Shown here in pieces: positions 19,564 to 27,694 of a DNA stretch of 64,000 bases. The stretch's first letter is position 1. Each line of letters starts with the position of its first letter. Source of the DNA: Deltaproteobacteria bacterium (lineage in GTDB: Bacteria > Desulfobacterota > Binatia > HRBIN30 > CADEER01). Position numbers and translations under genes: made by a program. A model generated the notes under the pieces. That model was not told the DNA's origin. It ran no database searches and saw only the letters and a list, made by a program, of their open reading frames with translations. Location of the stretch: positions 62,001-126,000 of the forward strand of contig JAJCZJ010000112.1 of the NCBI GenBank assembly GCA_029262455.1. Reading direction: 5' to 3'.

Positions 19564-20656
19564 CGCCGACCTCCGCTGTCGCCCCAGCCGTAGCCGCCTT
19601 GGCTGTGCGAATCCAACCGCCGCCGAGGACGCGGTCGCCGTCGTACAAGACCGCGGCCTGTCCCGGCGCCACAGCTCGCAGCAGCGCCGATTCCAACTCA
19701 AATCCATCACCCGATATACTCGTGATTACAGCAGCTTGCGGCTCAAACCTCGACCTGATCTTCACCGTGACCGAGGTGCCGACCGCAGGTGGATCGGAGA
19801 GCCATTGGGGTTCGCGAGCGACCAATCCCGCACTGCGCACATCCGCATCGTTGCCGACCCGAACCGCACCGCTCTCGGCATCGATGCCGGTCACATACAG
19901 CGGCCGCTCAGCGGCAATTCCGAGACCTCGGCGTTGGCCGATGGTAAAGCGGTGAACACCTCCGTGTCGCGCCAGCTCTGCGCCGGAGTCGTCCACGATC
20001 GCCCCTGCCAGAATCGGCACGGACGACGGCTGCGCTTCGACAAACGCCGCGTGCGTGCCGCGCGGGGCAAAGCAGATCTCCTGGCTGTCCGGCTTGTCGG
20101 CAACCGGGAGCCCTCGGCGCTCGGCCTCGGCGCGCACCTCGTCCTTGTGCATGTGACCGACCGGGAAGAGTGTCTGCTCGAGCGCCGCGCGTCCCATCGA
20201 AAAAAGAAAGTAGGACTGATCCTTGGATCGGTCGGCACCGCGCAACAGCTCGACGCCGTCGGCACCGTCGCGGCGCTGCGCATAGTGCCCGGTCGCAATC
20301 CACTCGCCGCCGAGCTCCCTGGCGCGGTCCCAGAACGACGCGAACTTCACCGAGTGATTGCAGCGAGCGCAGGGGTTTGGAGTTCTGCCGCGGCGATACT
20401 CCTCGACGAAGTTGGCGACCACGGTGGCGCGGAACTCATCGCGAAAGTCCATGACGTAGAACGGGATCTTCAGTTGCTCAGAGACCAGCCGAGCATCGAG
20501 GAAGTCGTCCAACGAGCAACAACCACTCTCCGTCTCGCCTTCCCACAAACGCATCGCGACACCGATGACATCATACCCTTGCTCGACTAGAAGCGCGGCC
20601 GACACGGAGCTATCGACGCCACCACTCATCCCGACCACGACTCGCCCTCGACTCAT
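19550..20656 (-). CDS. mnmA: tRNA-specific 2-thiouridylase MnmA
   Basis: Thiolates U34 of Lys, Glu and Gln tRNAs. Seen: PP-loop VGMSGGVDSSV, the first catalytic Cys in TPNPCARCNHSVKF, the second in QEICFAPRGTH, and GLGIAAERPLYV near the C-terminal beta-barrel. The ATG at 20656 overlaps the upstream cysteine desulfurase stop by ATGA; the longer reading to 20854 would lie inside that gene. Pairing with a cysteine desulfurase fits the sulfur-relay need of MnmA. Confidence 0.95.
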   Translation of the reverse strand: MSRGRVVVGMSGGVDSSVSAALLVEQGYDVIGVAMRLWEGETESGCCSLDDFLDARLVSEQLKIPFYVMDFRDEFRATVVANFVEEYRRGRTPNPCARCNHSVKFASFWDRARELGGEWIATGHYAQRRDGADGVELLRGADRSKDQSYFLFSMGRAALEQTLFPVGHMHKDEVRAEAERRGLPVADKPDSQEICFAPRGTHAAFVEAQPSSVPILAGAIVDDSGAELARHGGVHRFTIGQRRGLGIAAERPLYVTGIDAESGAVRVGNDADVRSAGLVAREPQWLSDPPAVGTSVTVKIRSRFEPQAAVITSISGDGFELESALLRAVAPGQAAVLYDGDRVLGGGWIRTAKAATAGATAEVGDARN

Positions 20657-21789
20657 GATGCCGCCGCCTTCATCGGAGTCGCCCCGACAGCGCGGATCCG
20701 CTGCACCACCCGCTCGGCAGCAGCGACGACTTCGGCGATCTCTTCCGCGGTCGTTGTCGGCCCGGTGCTGAAACGAACCCCGCCGCGCGCCTCGTCGTCG
20801 GAATAGCCCAGCGCTTGCAGAACATGAGACGGTTCGCCGGAGCCGGCCGAACAAGCCGAACCGACCGAAACTGCGATCCCCTCGAGATCCAGCGCGGCAA
20901 CCACCGACTCACCACGCAATCCGTCGAAGCCGGCGAGCAACGTATTCGGCAGACAATCATCGCTTGCGCTGTAGCGTCGCGCACCTTCAATCGTCTCGAT
21001 CCCGCGCCACAGCTGTTCGCGAAGATCGGCGGTCCAGGTCCCGCTCGCTTGCGCAGCAACCAGCGCCGCCGCGAAGCCGGTCGCCGAGACAGGGTTCTCC
21101 GTACCCGGGCGCAATCCACGCTCCTGCGAGCCGCCAAATAGCAGCGGTCGCACTTCAACGTTGCGCCGACGAATCAGAGCGCCGATTCCCTTCGGTCCGC
21201 CCACCTTGTGCGCGGTGATCGACAGTAGATCCGCGTCGGGAAGCTCCGTACCGACCTTCCCCAGGCCCTGCACGGCATCGCAATGGAGGACCACTGCGCG
21301 TTCGCGACAGATCGCAGCGATTGCGGCGATGTCTTGAATCGTACCAACCTCATTGTTGGCCCAGCCAACACTAACCAATCGCGTCGAGTTATTGATGCCC
21401 GCGCTCACCTCAGACGGGTCGACACGACCGCGCTGATCGACCCGAAGCCACTGAACACGAGCCCCACGGCGCTCCAGCTCGCGCGCGGATTCCACCACCG
21501 AGCTATGCTCGGTAGCGGCCAACAGGACCTCGTCACCACGTCCCGGATCGATGCAGCCAAAGAGCGCCATATTGTTGCTTTCGGTCCCGCCCGACGTCCA
21601 AAACACCTCGCGCGGCTCACAACCAACGATCTGGGCAATCTGACGACGCGCAGATTCGAGCGCGGAGCGCGCCTCGCGGCCGCTCTGGTAGGCACTCGAC
21701 GCATTGCCAAAAACGGCAAAGTGAGCCGCCATCGCGTCCTGAGATTCGCGCCGCAGCGGAGCTGTCGCATTGTGATCGAGGTAAATCAT
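20653..21789 (-). CDS. cysteine desulfurase (NifS/IscS type)
   Basis: PLP enzyme releasing sulfur from cysteine, here probably feeding MnmA and perhaps Fe-S assembly. Seen: MIYLDHNATAPL start, TEHSSV, the PLP lysine in SITAHKVGGPKG, and the reactive Cys in SVGSACSAGSGEPSHVL. That short loop (SACSAGS) is the NifS/IscS-like group I form. The ATG at 21789 gives the canonical N terminus; an in-frame TTG at 21822 is less likely. First gene of the cysteine desulfurase-mnmA-mtaB-rnc run. No IscU or IscR is present in the window. Confidence 0.93.
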   Translation of the reverse strand: MIYLDHNATAPLRRESQDAMAAHFAVFGNASSAYQSGREARSALESARRQIAQIVGCEPREVFWTSGGTESNNMALFGCIDPGRGDEVLLAATEHSSVVESARELERRGARVQWLRVDQRGRVDPSEVSAGINNSTRLVSVGWANNEVGTIQDIAAIAAICRERAVVLHCDAVQGLGKVGTELPDADLLSITAHKVGGPKGIGALIRRRNVEVRPLLFGGSQERGLRPGTENPVSATGFAAALVAAQASGTWTADLREQLWRGIETIEGARRYSASDDCLPNTLLAGFDGLRGESVVAALDLEGIAVSVGSACSAGSGEPSHVLQALGYSDDEARGGVRFSTGPTTTAEEIAEVVAAAERVVQRIRAVGATPMKAAAS

Positions 21790-21954
21790 CGAGTCCGGGA
21801 ACCATATCCCCTCCCCGGCCAAGGTCCAATACGGGCCCGGCCCCGGGATGAGACTCCACCAGAAGCTGAGACCAGAGTTGATGGATATAGGCCAGACGCA
21901 AGAGCCGCGAAAGTCAAAGAGTGGATATCCTTCATTCCCCGCAGAGAAGGACTT

Positions 21955-22230
21955 CCGGCTCCGTAGCTAGCCACACGCCAGGGACTCCGTCCCGAAACGA
22001 GTCCGTGTGACCATAACAAGTAGCGCATGCTTCGTGTCTTCGTGTCTTTGTGTCTTCGTGTTGAATCTTTTCCCGCACCAACGAGTGAGGCAAGGGATCG
22101 GCTCGCATTGCCCTGCACCGTCAGAAATGAGCCTCCGCGGCCGATTCCCCGAGCCCGATGAAGCAGTCGTTCGTTTTTTCAACACAAAGACACGAAGACA
22201 CGAAGACACAAAGGGGTGGTCAGGGTTTTT
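21955..22230. repeat. tandem ~275-bp repeat, unit A
   Basis: Unit A opens with CCGGCTCCGTAGCTAG and contains a hairpin GGACTC (21982-21987) / GAGTCC (21999-22004). It then carries an inverted-orientation array CTTCGTGTCTTCGTGTCTTTG (22030-22065), a ~110-bp core, and a forward array TTCAACACAAAGACACGAAG (22179-22214), ending in GTCAGGGTTTTTTCGG. It is thus a near-palindromic module whose two ends are arrays of a 9-bp period sequence. Unit B is an imperfect copy. Confidence 0.75.
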
Positions 22231-22515
22231 TCGGCTCCGTAGCTAGTCACGCCATGGACTCCGTCTCGAAACGAGTCCGTGCATCCATCGTAGGCTGCGC
22301 GATCTCCGTGCCTTTGTGCCTTCGTGTTGAAATCTTTTCCCGCACCATGTCCGCTTAGGGGCGGCAACGTAACGGGATTGCACTGTCCTGTAACCGTTGG
22401 GGCGCAGCCACGCGGCCGATCAACCGAGCCCGACGAGGCACTCGTTCGTTTTCTTCAACACAAAGACACGAAGACACAAAGACACAAAGGTGGTTGTCAG
22501 GGTTTTTCGGACCAA
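22231..22515. repeat. tandem ~275-bp repeat, unit B
   Basis: Diverged second copy: same CGGCTCCGTAGCTAG opening, same hairpin (GGACTC 22256-22261 / GAGTCC 22273-22278, 274 bp from unit A's), inverted array ending TTCGTGTTGAAATCTTTTCCCGCACCA, a core ending CGAGCCCGACGAGGCACTCGTTCG, then a forward array (22454-22490) and GTCAGGGTTTTTCGG. No protein is credible here; short frames only yield the low-complexity 'NTKTRRHEDTK' type of product. Confidence 0.75.
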
Positions 22516-22675
22516 GAAGCTGACAAGGCAAGCGCGACCCTTTCAGATCATCACTCGCCTTGTCCGTCAGAAGACGTCGCAGCTACGCGCCTTGCAGCTT
22601 AGCTTTGCCCCATTGGGCGGACACCGAGGGGTCCCGTTGCATGGCACTTCGAGGATCTCGCGCGCGAGGCCCCGA
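22516..22675. other. spacer between repeat module and toxin operon
   Basis: About 160 bp between repeat unit B and the end of the second immunity-like gene. No ORF, hairpin or promoter was recognised. Confidence 0.3.
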
Positions 22676-22930
22676 TCAGTCAGCTTCGTCAGCCTCGGTA
22701 CGCCGAAGCTCCCACATGCGGTTCTTCAAAACCGCCAATGCTTCTTCGAAGTCCTTTAACGAGAAATGCCAGGAAGCTCCTCCAGGCGCCGGATGCAGCT
22801 CAATTCGCATCGCGTCTGCACCTTCTTCCTGGGTGAGCACCGCTACAATTTGGTCGCGGTAGTACAGGTCACCAACGAGGTCTTCAAAGTCTGAATCGCT
22901 GCCTACTGTGATTCGAAAATCGCTCTTCAT
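22676..22930 (-). CDS. putative immunity protein 2 (small, cytoplasmic)
   Basis: 84 residues, acidic, no signal peptide: MKSDFRITVGSDSDFEDLVG, then YYRDQIVAVLTQEEG, a central ELHPAPGGASWHFSL and a basic C-terminal helix. Short, cytoplasmic, and placed immediately after a secreted toxin-like gene with ATGA stop/start overlap (22927-22930), it fits the size and position rule for polymorphic-toxin immunity proteins. The I-V-A-V-L-T-Q-E-E pattern is familiar from immunity-type proteins, but no Pfam name can be given safely. Last gene of the toxin operon. Confidence 0.65.
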   Translation of the reverse strand: MKSDFRITVGSDSDFEDLVGDLYYRDQIVAVLTQEEGADAMRIELHPAPGGASWHFSLKDFEEALAVLKNRMWELRRTEADEAD

Positions 22931-23463
22931 GGCTCAAGAAACCCTCTGAAATTGCCTCTGCCATCGAAACGCGCTCCTCCCCCTCGGCTTCCACCGAAGA
23001 AATCCGTCCCACCGAACTTGTTGGGACTCCTCTTCGACACGTTTCCAAGAATGTCATCCAGCACCGCCTGTCCTTGCTTGTTGAGCGCCGCCGGATTGCC
23101 GGTCGCCTTTGGAAATACACTACCCCGACGCCCTCCATGCTTCGCTAGCGCTCGACCGGCCTTGGTCAGGCCTGCACGATCCGCAACCTGGCCAGCCTTG
23201 CTGAGTGCGCCTACCCCCCTTGCGGCAAGGAGGCAATCCGACGCGAGAGTTCCGCATCCACACCTGCCCGTTGCTTCGAGCCGGGAGGCAGTCCGAGACT
23301 CGACCTCGGGGCTGCACTCCTCCTGAGACTCTTGAGGGTTTACCTGATAGCCCAGGGCTCCGGCGCTCAAGGATGCATTCCCGTGTGCAGCCCGGGGAGC
23401 GAGCAAGCTCAAGAGAACCGCAACAAGCAGCAGGCTCAAAACCCCGGGCCCAACCTGAATCAT
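22927..23463 (-). CDS. small secreted toxin-like protein (signal peptide plus polymorphic-toxin C-terminal domain)
   Basis: 178 residues. Residues 1-28 are a Sec signal peptide (LSLLLVAVLLSLLAPRAAHG). A Cys-bearing linker follows (SQEECSPEVES, TGRCGCGTLASDCLL). The last ~85 residues (TKAGRALAKHGGRRGSVFP, then KATGNPAALNKQGQAVLDDI, ending GARFDGRGNFRGFLEP) match a toxin module usually found at the C terminus of RHS or CdiA-type proteins, probably an RNase-like (BECR-type) fold; the fold is from memory. No RHS core is attached. Start overlaps the preceding stop (ATGA at 23460-23463), and a candidate immunity gene follows with another ATGA. Confidence 0.7.
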   Translation of the reverse strand: MIQVGPGVLSLLLVAVLLSLLAPRAAHGNASLSAGALGYQVNPQESQEECSPEVESRTASRLEATGRCGCGTLASDCLLAARGVGALSKAGQVADRAGLTKAGRALAKHGGRRGSVFPKATGNPAALNKQGQAVLDDILGNVSKRSPNKFGGTDFFGGSRGGGARFDGRGNFRGFLEP

Positions 23464-23765
23464 CCTGGTAGATCCCGCTTCTCCAGTACATCAGGGACGT
23501 TCTGGCGAACCCACTCCCGCACCTCGTCTTCCGAGACAACCGGCTTGCCATCTCGGCAGACATGGAACTCAAATAGGTCGACGAGATCGCCGGCGCGGTA
23601 GAACTCGACCTTAAACTCGGCTGTCAACCTCGCCGGGTTTCCCTGGTCGAATACGATCTCCGGCCCGGTCCACGACAGACCGGCCCCCTCAAGCACGCAG
23701 CGGAAGGTCTCCAGCTCTTCCCGGCCAGCCTCGCGGATTCGGGCTGCAAGTTCCTGGATGGTCAC
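23460..23765 (-). CDS. putative immunity protein 1, cognate to the RHS toxin
   Basis: 101 residues from a GTG at 23765 whose GTGA overlaps the RHS stop. No signal peptide. TIQELAARIREAGREELETF is a predicted helix, followed by SWTGPEIVFDQGNPARLTAEF and VEFYRAGDLVDLFEFHVCRDG, ending in VREWVRQNVPDVLEK. Position directly behind a toxin C terminus, small size and acidic character support an immunity role. An upstream ATG at 23801 is possible but lies within the RHS gene. Confidence 0.65.
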   Translation of the reverse strand: MTIQELAARIREAGREELETFRCVLEGAGLSWTGPEIVFDQGNPARLTAEFKVEFYRAGDLVDLFEFHVCRDGKPVVSEDEVREWVRQNVPDVLEKRDLPG

Positions 23766-26722
23766 TGCCCACCCCCAGGGATCTTCGGGAACTCGACCCA
23801 CTCATCTGGGAACTGCCTTTGGCCTCCGTTCGTGCCGATGTGCGTCTGGTGTTGAGGTATGACCTTTCCGTCCTTGGTCACTTGGTGTGTGACGGAGTTC
23901 GTCTTGCCGTCCAACTTCTCAAGGATGTGCCGAGAGGTTGCCCCGTCCGCTCCCGGGGCCTTGCGTGTAACCACCTCCTTGGTCCACTTGCCTCCCCCCC
24001 TTGCGGCGACAGCGCGCGATCCAGCCCCGACTATCCCGCGATAGGCCAAGCCGGCACCAGCAAGGCCGGTAATGACATCGATTGGGCTGAACCACGGCTC
24101 TCGCAACCCATCTACCCGGCTCGCTACAATTCTGATTTCCTCTACTATCTGTGGATTGCGAATATCATTACTGGCATCGGATATGCTGCCATAGTCGGCA
24201 GCAAGCTGCACTCCATTATCCCCTTGGGAGGCCTTCGCCCCAGACGCCTGGGCACCCTTGGCCAAGCGTCCAGCAATTGCCCCAACAGCCAGTCCGATCC
24301 CAAGGCTTATCAAGCCTGAGGGGTCTCCTTGCGATGCACTGTAGGCCGATTGGCCAAGGCCAGCAGAGAACAAAACCGCAGCAGCAATGTCACTGGCGGC
24401 CACTCCCCCTACCGAAGGACCAACCACCGCGGCGACCGCAGTGGAGGTGACGGGGGCGAGAATGAAATAGCCAACTCCAGCACCGACAACCGCAGACGCA
24501 CCACCGATCGCTCCGGCCTTCAGCGCCTCACCGGTGCTCGCGCCCCGATTGTCTGCGACAAGGGCGCTGACTGCGAAGCCGAGTAGAAAAATCCCTACTG
24601 CCGCAAACGCCAGTCCGACAGACTCACCGGTCGGGTCAGTAAGGTTCCCAGGGTCCCAACCAGCATACGTATACGGACTCCAGAACTCCGCTGCCGGATC
24701 GTGGGTGAGGAAACTCCCCATCTCGGGATCATAGAAGCGAGCATTGGCGTAGAGCAGTCCCGTCGTCCGTTCGGCTTCGTACCCGGTAAACTCGTAGCGC
24801 ACTTCTTGCGGTCCCGGGTCTGTGATCGGGGCACCGCTGCTGTCATAGCGGCCGCGCACCTTGCCGTAGGGATCGTAGCGTATGTGCTCGACGACCGCTC
24901 CGTCGCCGTCTGTGACCATGAGCGGGGATCCAAGATACCCGTAGTGGTAGTAATCAATGTCCGCAGCTGGGATCGGAGTCGGGGTTGGACAATCGCAGCC
25001 CTCACATGCCGCTGCGGGCTCGACCAATAGCGGCCACGGCATCGTGCCGGTGAGAATGGTCACGGCCACGAGTGTGACGGGCGCCCTCCCTATCCTGAGA
25101 CCGAGTCCGACCCTCCGGCGACGCCCGGGCGGCATCAGGAATAGAGTCACCAGAAACAGGGATAGGGAGCCCGCGAGAATTTGCTCCGCCGAGCGGGAGA
25201 GCGTGACCATGACAACGGGCACACCCGCCCATTGGCTGGCGAACTCGACCGGCGAACCCCACAGCGAGGAATCGATCGACGCGGTTTGCCAGTTCGAATC
25301 GCCCAGAGTGACACTGGCAATACGTTGCCCGCCGAGGAAGTACGATTTCACCGTCGTCCCGTCCGGTTGTACGACCATCTCCGGTGCGTAGTACTTGGTG
25401 ATCTCATCGCCGGAAGGACCGACAAAGGTGCGCATCGCCTGTTGCCCAGAGTGGTCGTATACGTACTCGACGATATCGCCTTGCGTGATCGATCTCTCGA
25501 GTCGATCTTCTGCGTCGTACGACAACACTGAAAGGACGCCTTCGGCTCTGCTTTCCGAGCGATTGCCGTTGGCGTCGTGGTTGACACCGCTGGGGCTGCC
25601 ACCGCCGACCGTCACGGTTGAGACCTGGTGCGGCGGTGATACCGCGACGAGAGGATCGGGATACGAAAAGATGTGCGTGTCGCGCCGGGTAATGTTCCCC
25701 CACTTGTTGTACTGGTAGGTCTTCTGCCCGACTCCGTCTCGTGTCGAGTCGTAACCGGTCATTCGACCGAAAGCGTCGTAGCTGTAGACGCCGCCGTTGT
25801 GCAGCGGGGAGTTGGTGCCGGTCAGTGTTGCGAGGGTCTCCACCTGACCGCGGGCGTTGTATTCGTACGTTTGCTCGTACTCGAGGTGGTTGACTCTTAT
25901 GAACTGCGTACTTCTCAGTCGGTGGTTCTTCGTGGCGCCGTGGTAGAAGGACTCGTCAGTGGTGCTGTTCCCCTTGACGACAGATTTGGGCCGGCCGCGT
26001 ACGTCGTAGTGGACCGACGACACGAAAAACTGGCCACCCTGATTACTCAGCATGATCGGCTGCCCGCTTTCGTCATACGTGGTCTCGATCACCTCACCGT
26101 CGGGATACGTAGTCCTTACGACCTCGTCGTTGATGTTGTACCCGTAGTGAAACTCGGCCTCGCCCACTACGGTCGCACCCATTTCGTCCTCGTACCCGAT
26201 CTGCCGCACGTACCCGGTTGATCGGCCCCGTGTGTCGAAGTCAAGGCTACGCATCTCACCTGCGGCGTCGCTGACCCTGGTCAGAGCGCCGATCGACAGC
26301 TGAGACTGCGTCTCATTGTCGTACTCGTAGTCCACACTCTCGTCACACAGCGCCGGCGTGCACGCATAGTGCGCACCTCCAATGTCGCCGAAGTCGTCGG
26401 AATTGAAGATGCACTTGTGCAGCGGCCGGTCTAGATCGTCATAGCAGAACTGCAGATGCTGCCCTTCCTTCGGGTCCTCTTGCCAAAGCAGGTTCCCAAC
26501 GTTGTCATAGCCGTACTTCCAGATGCCCGAGTCGCGATCGTCTGTTACCAATTTACGACCGGCCGTATCGTACTGCATCGTTTTCATGGGAATGTCAGCG
26601 TCAGCTCGGTTCTGATACACCGCAAGGAGCCGCCCCAAGCCATCGAATACTGACTCGGAAGTTGAATAGAGGATGTAGAAAATATTCAGCCGGTAAGACT
26701 CGACCTCGACATCGCGTCCCAT
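23762..26722 (-). CDS. RHS-repeat polymorphic toxin, lacking its N-terminal part
   Basis: About 986 residues from the ATG at 26722. In order: YD/RHS repeats (YDNVGNLLWQEDPKEG, YDDLDRPLHK, YNARGQVETLATLTG); two transmembrane segments around a basic loop plus a Cys cluster ACEGCDC; the RHS core (YYHYGYLGSPLMVTDGDG ... GLLYANARFYDPEMGSFLTHD); a long hydrophobic post-core region (GLAFAAVGIFLLGFAVSALV, GAIGGASAVVGAGVGYFIL); and a C-terminal toxin (SVTHQVTKDGKVIPQHQTH, QFPDEWVEFPKIPGGG), His-rich and probably RNase-like. The frame stays open to 27133, but codons before ~26,760 are the antisense-frame shadow of the Lgt-like gene. Full RHS toxins are usually much longer, so the 5' part has been lost. 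Confidence 0.75.
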   Translation of the reverse strand: MGRDVEVESYRLNIFYILYSTSESVFDGLGRLLAVYQNRADADIPMKTMQYDTAGRKLVTDDRDSGIWKYGYDNVGNLLWQEDPKEGQHLQFCYDDLDRPLHKCIFNSDDFGDIGGAHYACTPALCDESVDYEYDNETQSQLSIGALTRVSDAAGEMRSLDFDTRGRSTGYVRQIGYEDEMGATVVGEAEFHYGYNINDEVVRTTYPDGEVIETTYDESGQPIMLSNQGGQFFVSSVHYDVRGRPKSVVKGNSTTDESFYHGATKNHRLRSTQFIRVNHLEYEQTYEYNARGQVETLATLTGTNSPLHNGGVYSYDAFGRMTGYDSTRDGVGQKTYQYNKWGNITRRDTHIFSYPDPLVAVSPPHQVSTVTVGGGSPSGVNHDANGNRSESRAEGVLSVLSYDAEDRLERSITQGDIVEYVYDHSGQQAMRTFVGPSGDEITKYYAPEMVVQPDGTTVKSYFLGGQRIASVTLGDSNWQTASIDSSLWGSPVEFASQWAGVPVVMVTLSRSAEQILAGSLSLFLVTLFLMPPGRRRRVGLGLRIGRAPVTLVAVTILTGTMPWPLLVEPAAACEGCDCPTPTPIPAADIDYYHYGYLGSPLMVTDGDGAVVEHIRYDPYGKVRGRYDSSGAPITDPGPQEVRYEFTGYEAERTTGLLYANARFYDPEMGSFLTHDPAAEFWSPYTYAGWDPGNLTDPTGESVGLAFAAVGIFLLGFAVSALVADNRGASTGEALKAGAIGGASAVVGAGVGYFILAPVTSTAVAAVVGPSVGGVAASDIAAAVLFSAGLGQSAYSASQGDPSGLISLGIGLAVGAIAGRLAKGAQASGAKASQGDNGVQLAADYGSISDASNDIRNPQIVEEIRIVASRVDGLREPWFSPIDVITGLAGAGLAYRGIVGAGSRAVAARGGGKWTKEVVTRKAPGADGATSRHILEKLDGKTNSVTHQVTKDGKVIPQHQTHIGTNGGQRQFPDEWVEFPKIPGGGQ

Positions 26723-27303
26723 GCCATCGCGAAAACTCTTGGTGAGCTGACCTGCCACGTCCGTAGAAACGCTCCGATCACGACGATCGCGATCAGGAAA
26801 TAAATTTGCAGTGGGTGAGCGTAAGCACTCAGCTCTGTGGACCTTGGAATAAGGCCAGCGCCGACGTGGGCATGCCAGGGGGCGCTCCCGGAGGCGTATT
26901 GCGTCGCCCACGCCAGGTCCGTCACCGTGCCGTGGCAACAGCCCGCCTGAAAACAGCCGATGCGAATGACAACCATGGCCACGCAAGCCCCGAGGGCCGA
27001 TACATCGAAAATCCGCGCGAGAGCAACTCCTGGACGCAGAAGGCAGTGCAGTATCGGGAGAGTCAGGAGCACGGCGATGGAAGCGCCTGGGTAACGGTAC
27101 CCACTGCTGAGTTCCCAGGCTGGATCGTGCCAAACGAAGCCGCCGCGCTCGATCACTGAGTACAGCTTTGCCCCGAAGCCTGCTGCAACACCCATCCCCG
27201 ACAGGAGGGCGATGATTCGCCAGCGCCCCGCGTCGGCGCCCTGCCGCAACAGCAGAATACCTTGAACAACAAGGCCTAGAACGATTCCGACCAAATACGA
27301 CAT
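26686..27303 (-). CDS. Lgt-like integral membrane protein, C-terminally replaced
   Basis: 205 residues with about six hydrophobic segments. Homology to prolipoprotein diacylglyceryl transferase is visible in YRYPGASIAVLLTLPIL, VVIRIGCFQAGCCHGTVTD and the later YAHPLQIYFLIAI, matching Lgt GRxxCFxxGCCxG and HPxQLY motifs. After AFLRTW (about position 26,770) the sequence becomes QVSSPRVFAMAWDAM, which is RHS DNA read in another frame, and stops at 26686. The last membrane helix of Lgt is therefore missing. A GGAGACC precedes the ATG at 27303. Lgt-type proteins beside RHS loci could lipidate a toxin partner; that is a guess. Confidence 0.7.
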   Translation of the reverse strand: MSYLVGIVLGLVVQGILLLRQGADAGRWRIIALLSGMGVAAGFGAKLYSVIERGGFVWHDPAWELSSGYRYPGASIAVLLTLPILHCLLRPGVALARIFDVSALGACVAMVVIRIGCFQAGCCHGTVTDLAWATQYASGSAPWHAHVGAGLIPRSTELSAYAHPLQIYFLIAIVVIGAFLRTWQVSSPRVFAMAWDAMSRSSLTG

Positions 27304-27398
27304 AAAAGGTCTCCGACGCTACCAGCCAGTGACTAGCTGTCGTTCGAGGTCTTGTTGCTGTTGCCAGTGTCGCACTATCACTGTAATCCGCCTATTTC

Positions 27399-27521
27399 CT
27401 GCTTAAGCAGTAGTTGTTCATCTCCTAGTGCACTAGGTGTACTGAGGTGATCATCTCTTGCAATAATTTTCTCTCACGAAATGTGCAACAGATGTACTCA
27501 CCGTAGTCACCGTAATATTAC
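27399..27521. promoter_or_regulatory. cluster of four palindromes upstream of the toxin operon
   Basis: Within 123 bp: CTGCTTAAGCAG (27399-27410, perfect 12 bp), CCTAGTGCACTAGG (27424-27437, perfect 14 bp), GAGGTGATCATCTC (27444-27457, one mismatch pair) and GTAATATTAC (27512-27521, perfect 10 bp). Such density immediately 5' of the Lgt/RHS operon suggests operators for dimeric regulators. They are unlike one another, so more than one protein might bind. No regulator gene is adjacent. Confidence 0.5.
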
Positions 27522-27576
27522 CTGGTCGTGAGGGAGTACCTCATTACGGAATGACGATTTCGATTGGCGGCCCCGG

Positions 27577-27617
27577 GCCGGACCGCGCGCCGGAGCCTGT
27601 TTCTTGGGCGGTCCGGC
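27577..27617. other. perfect 10-bp stem-loop
   Basis: GCCGGACCGC (27577-27586) pairs perfectly with GCGGTCCGGC (27608-27617) across a 21-nt loop. There is no U-tract on either strand, so it is not a standard intrinsic terminator; it may be part of a structured RNA or a boundary element between the cimA and toxin transcripts. Confidence 0.5.
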
Positions 27618-27694
27618 GTCGTCTATCGGCAGGAATTATTGTAAGATGACGTGCTGAAGCGCAGGCGGCTGTGTCGAGCGCCTCCGAACAACGA

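Noticed and set aside
22021-22490. CRISPR array in the ACACAAAG arrays
   Set aside because: The 9-bp-period repeats have no unique spacers of constant length, and no cas gene is nearby.
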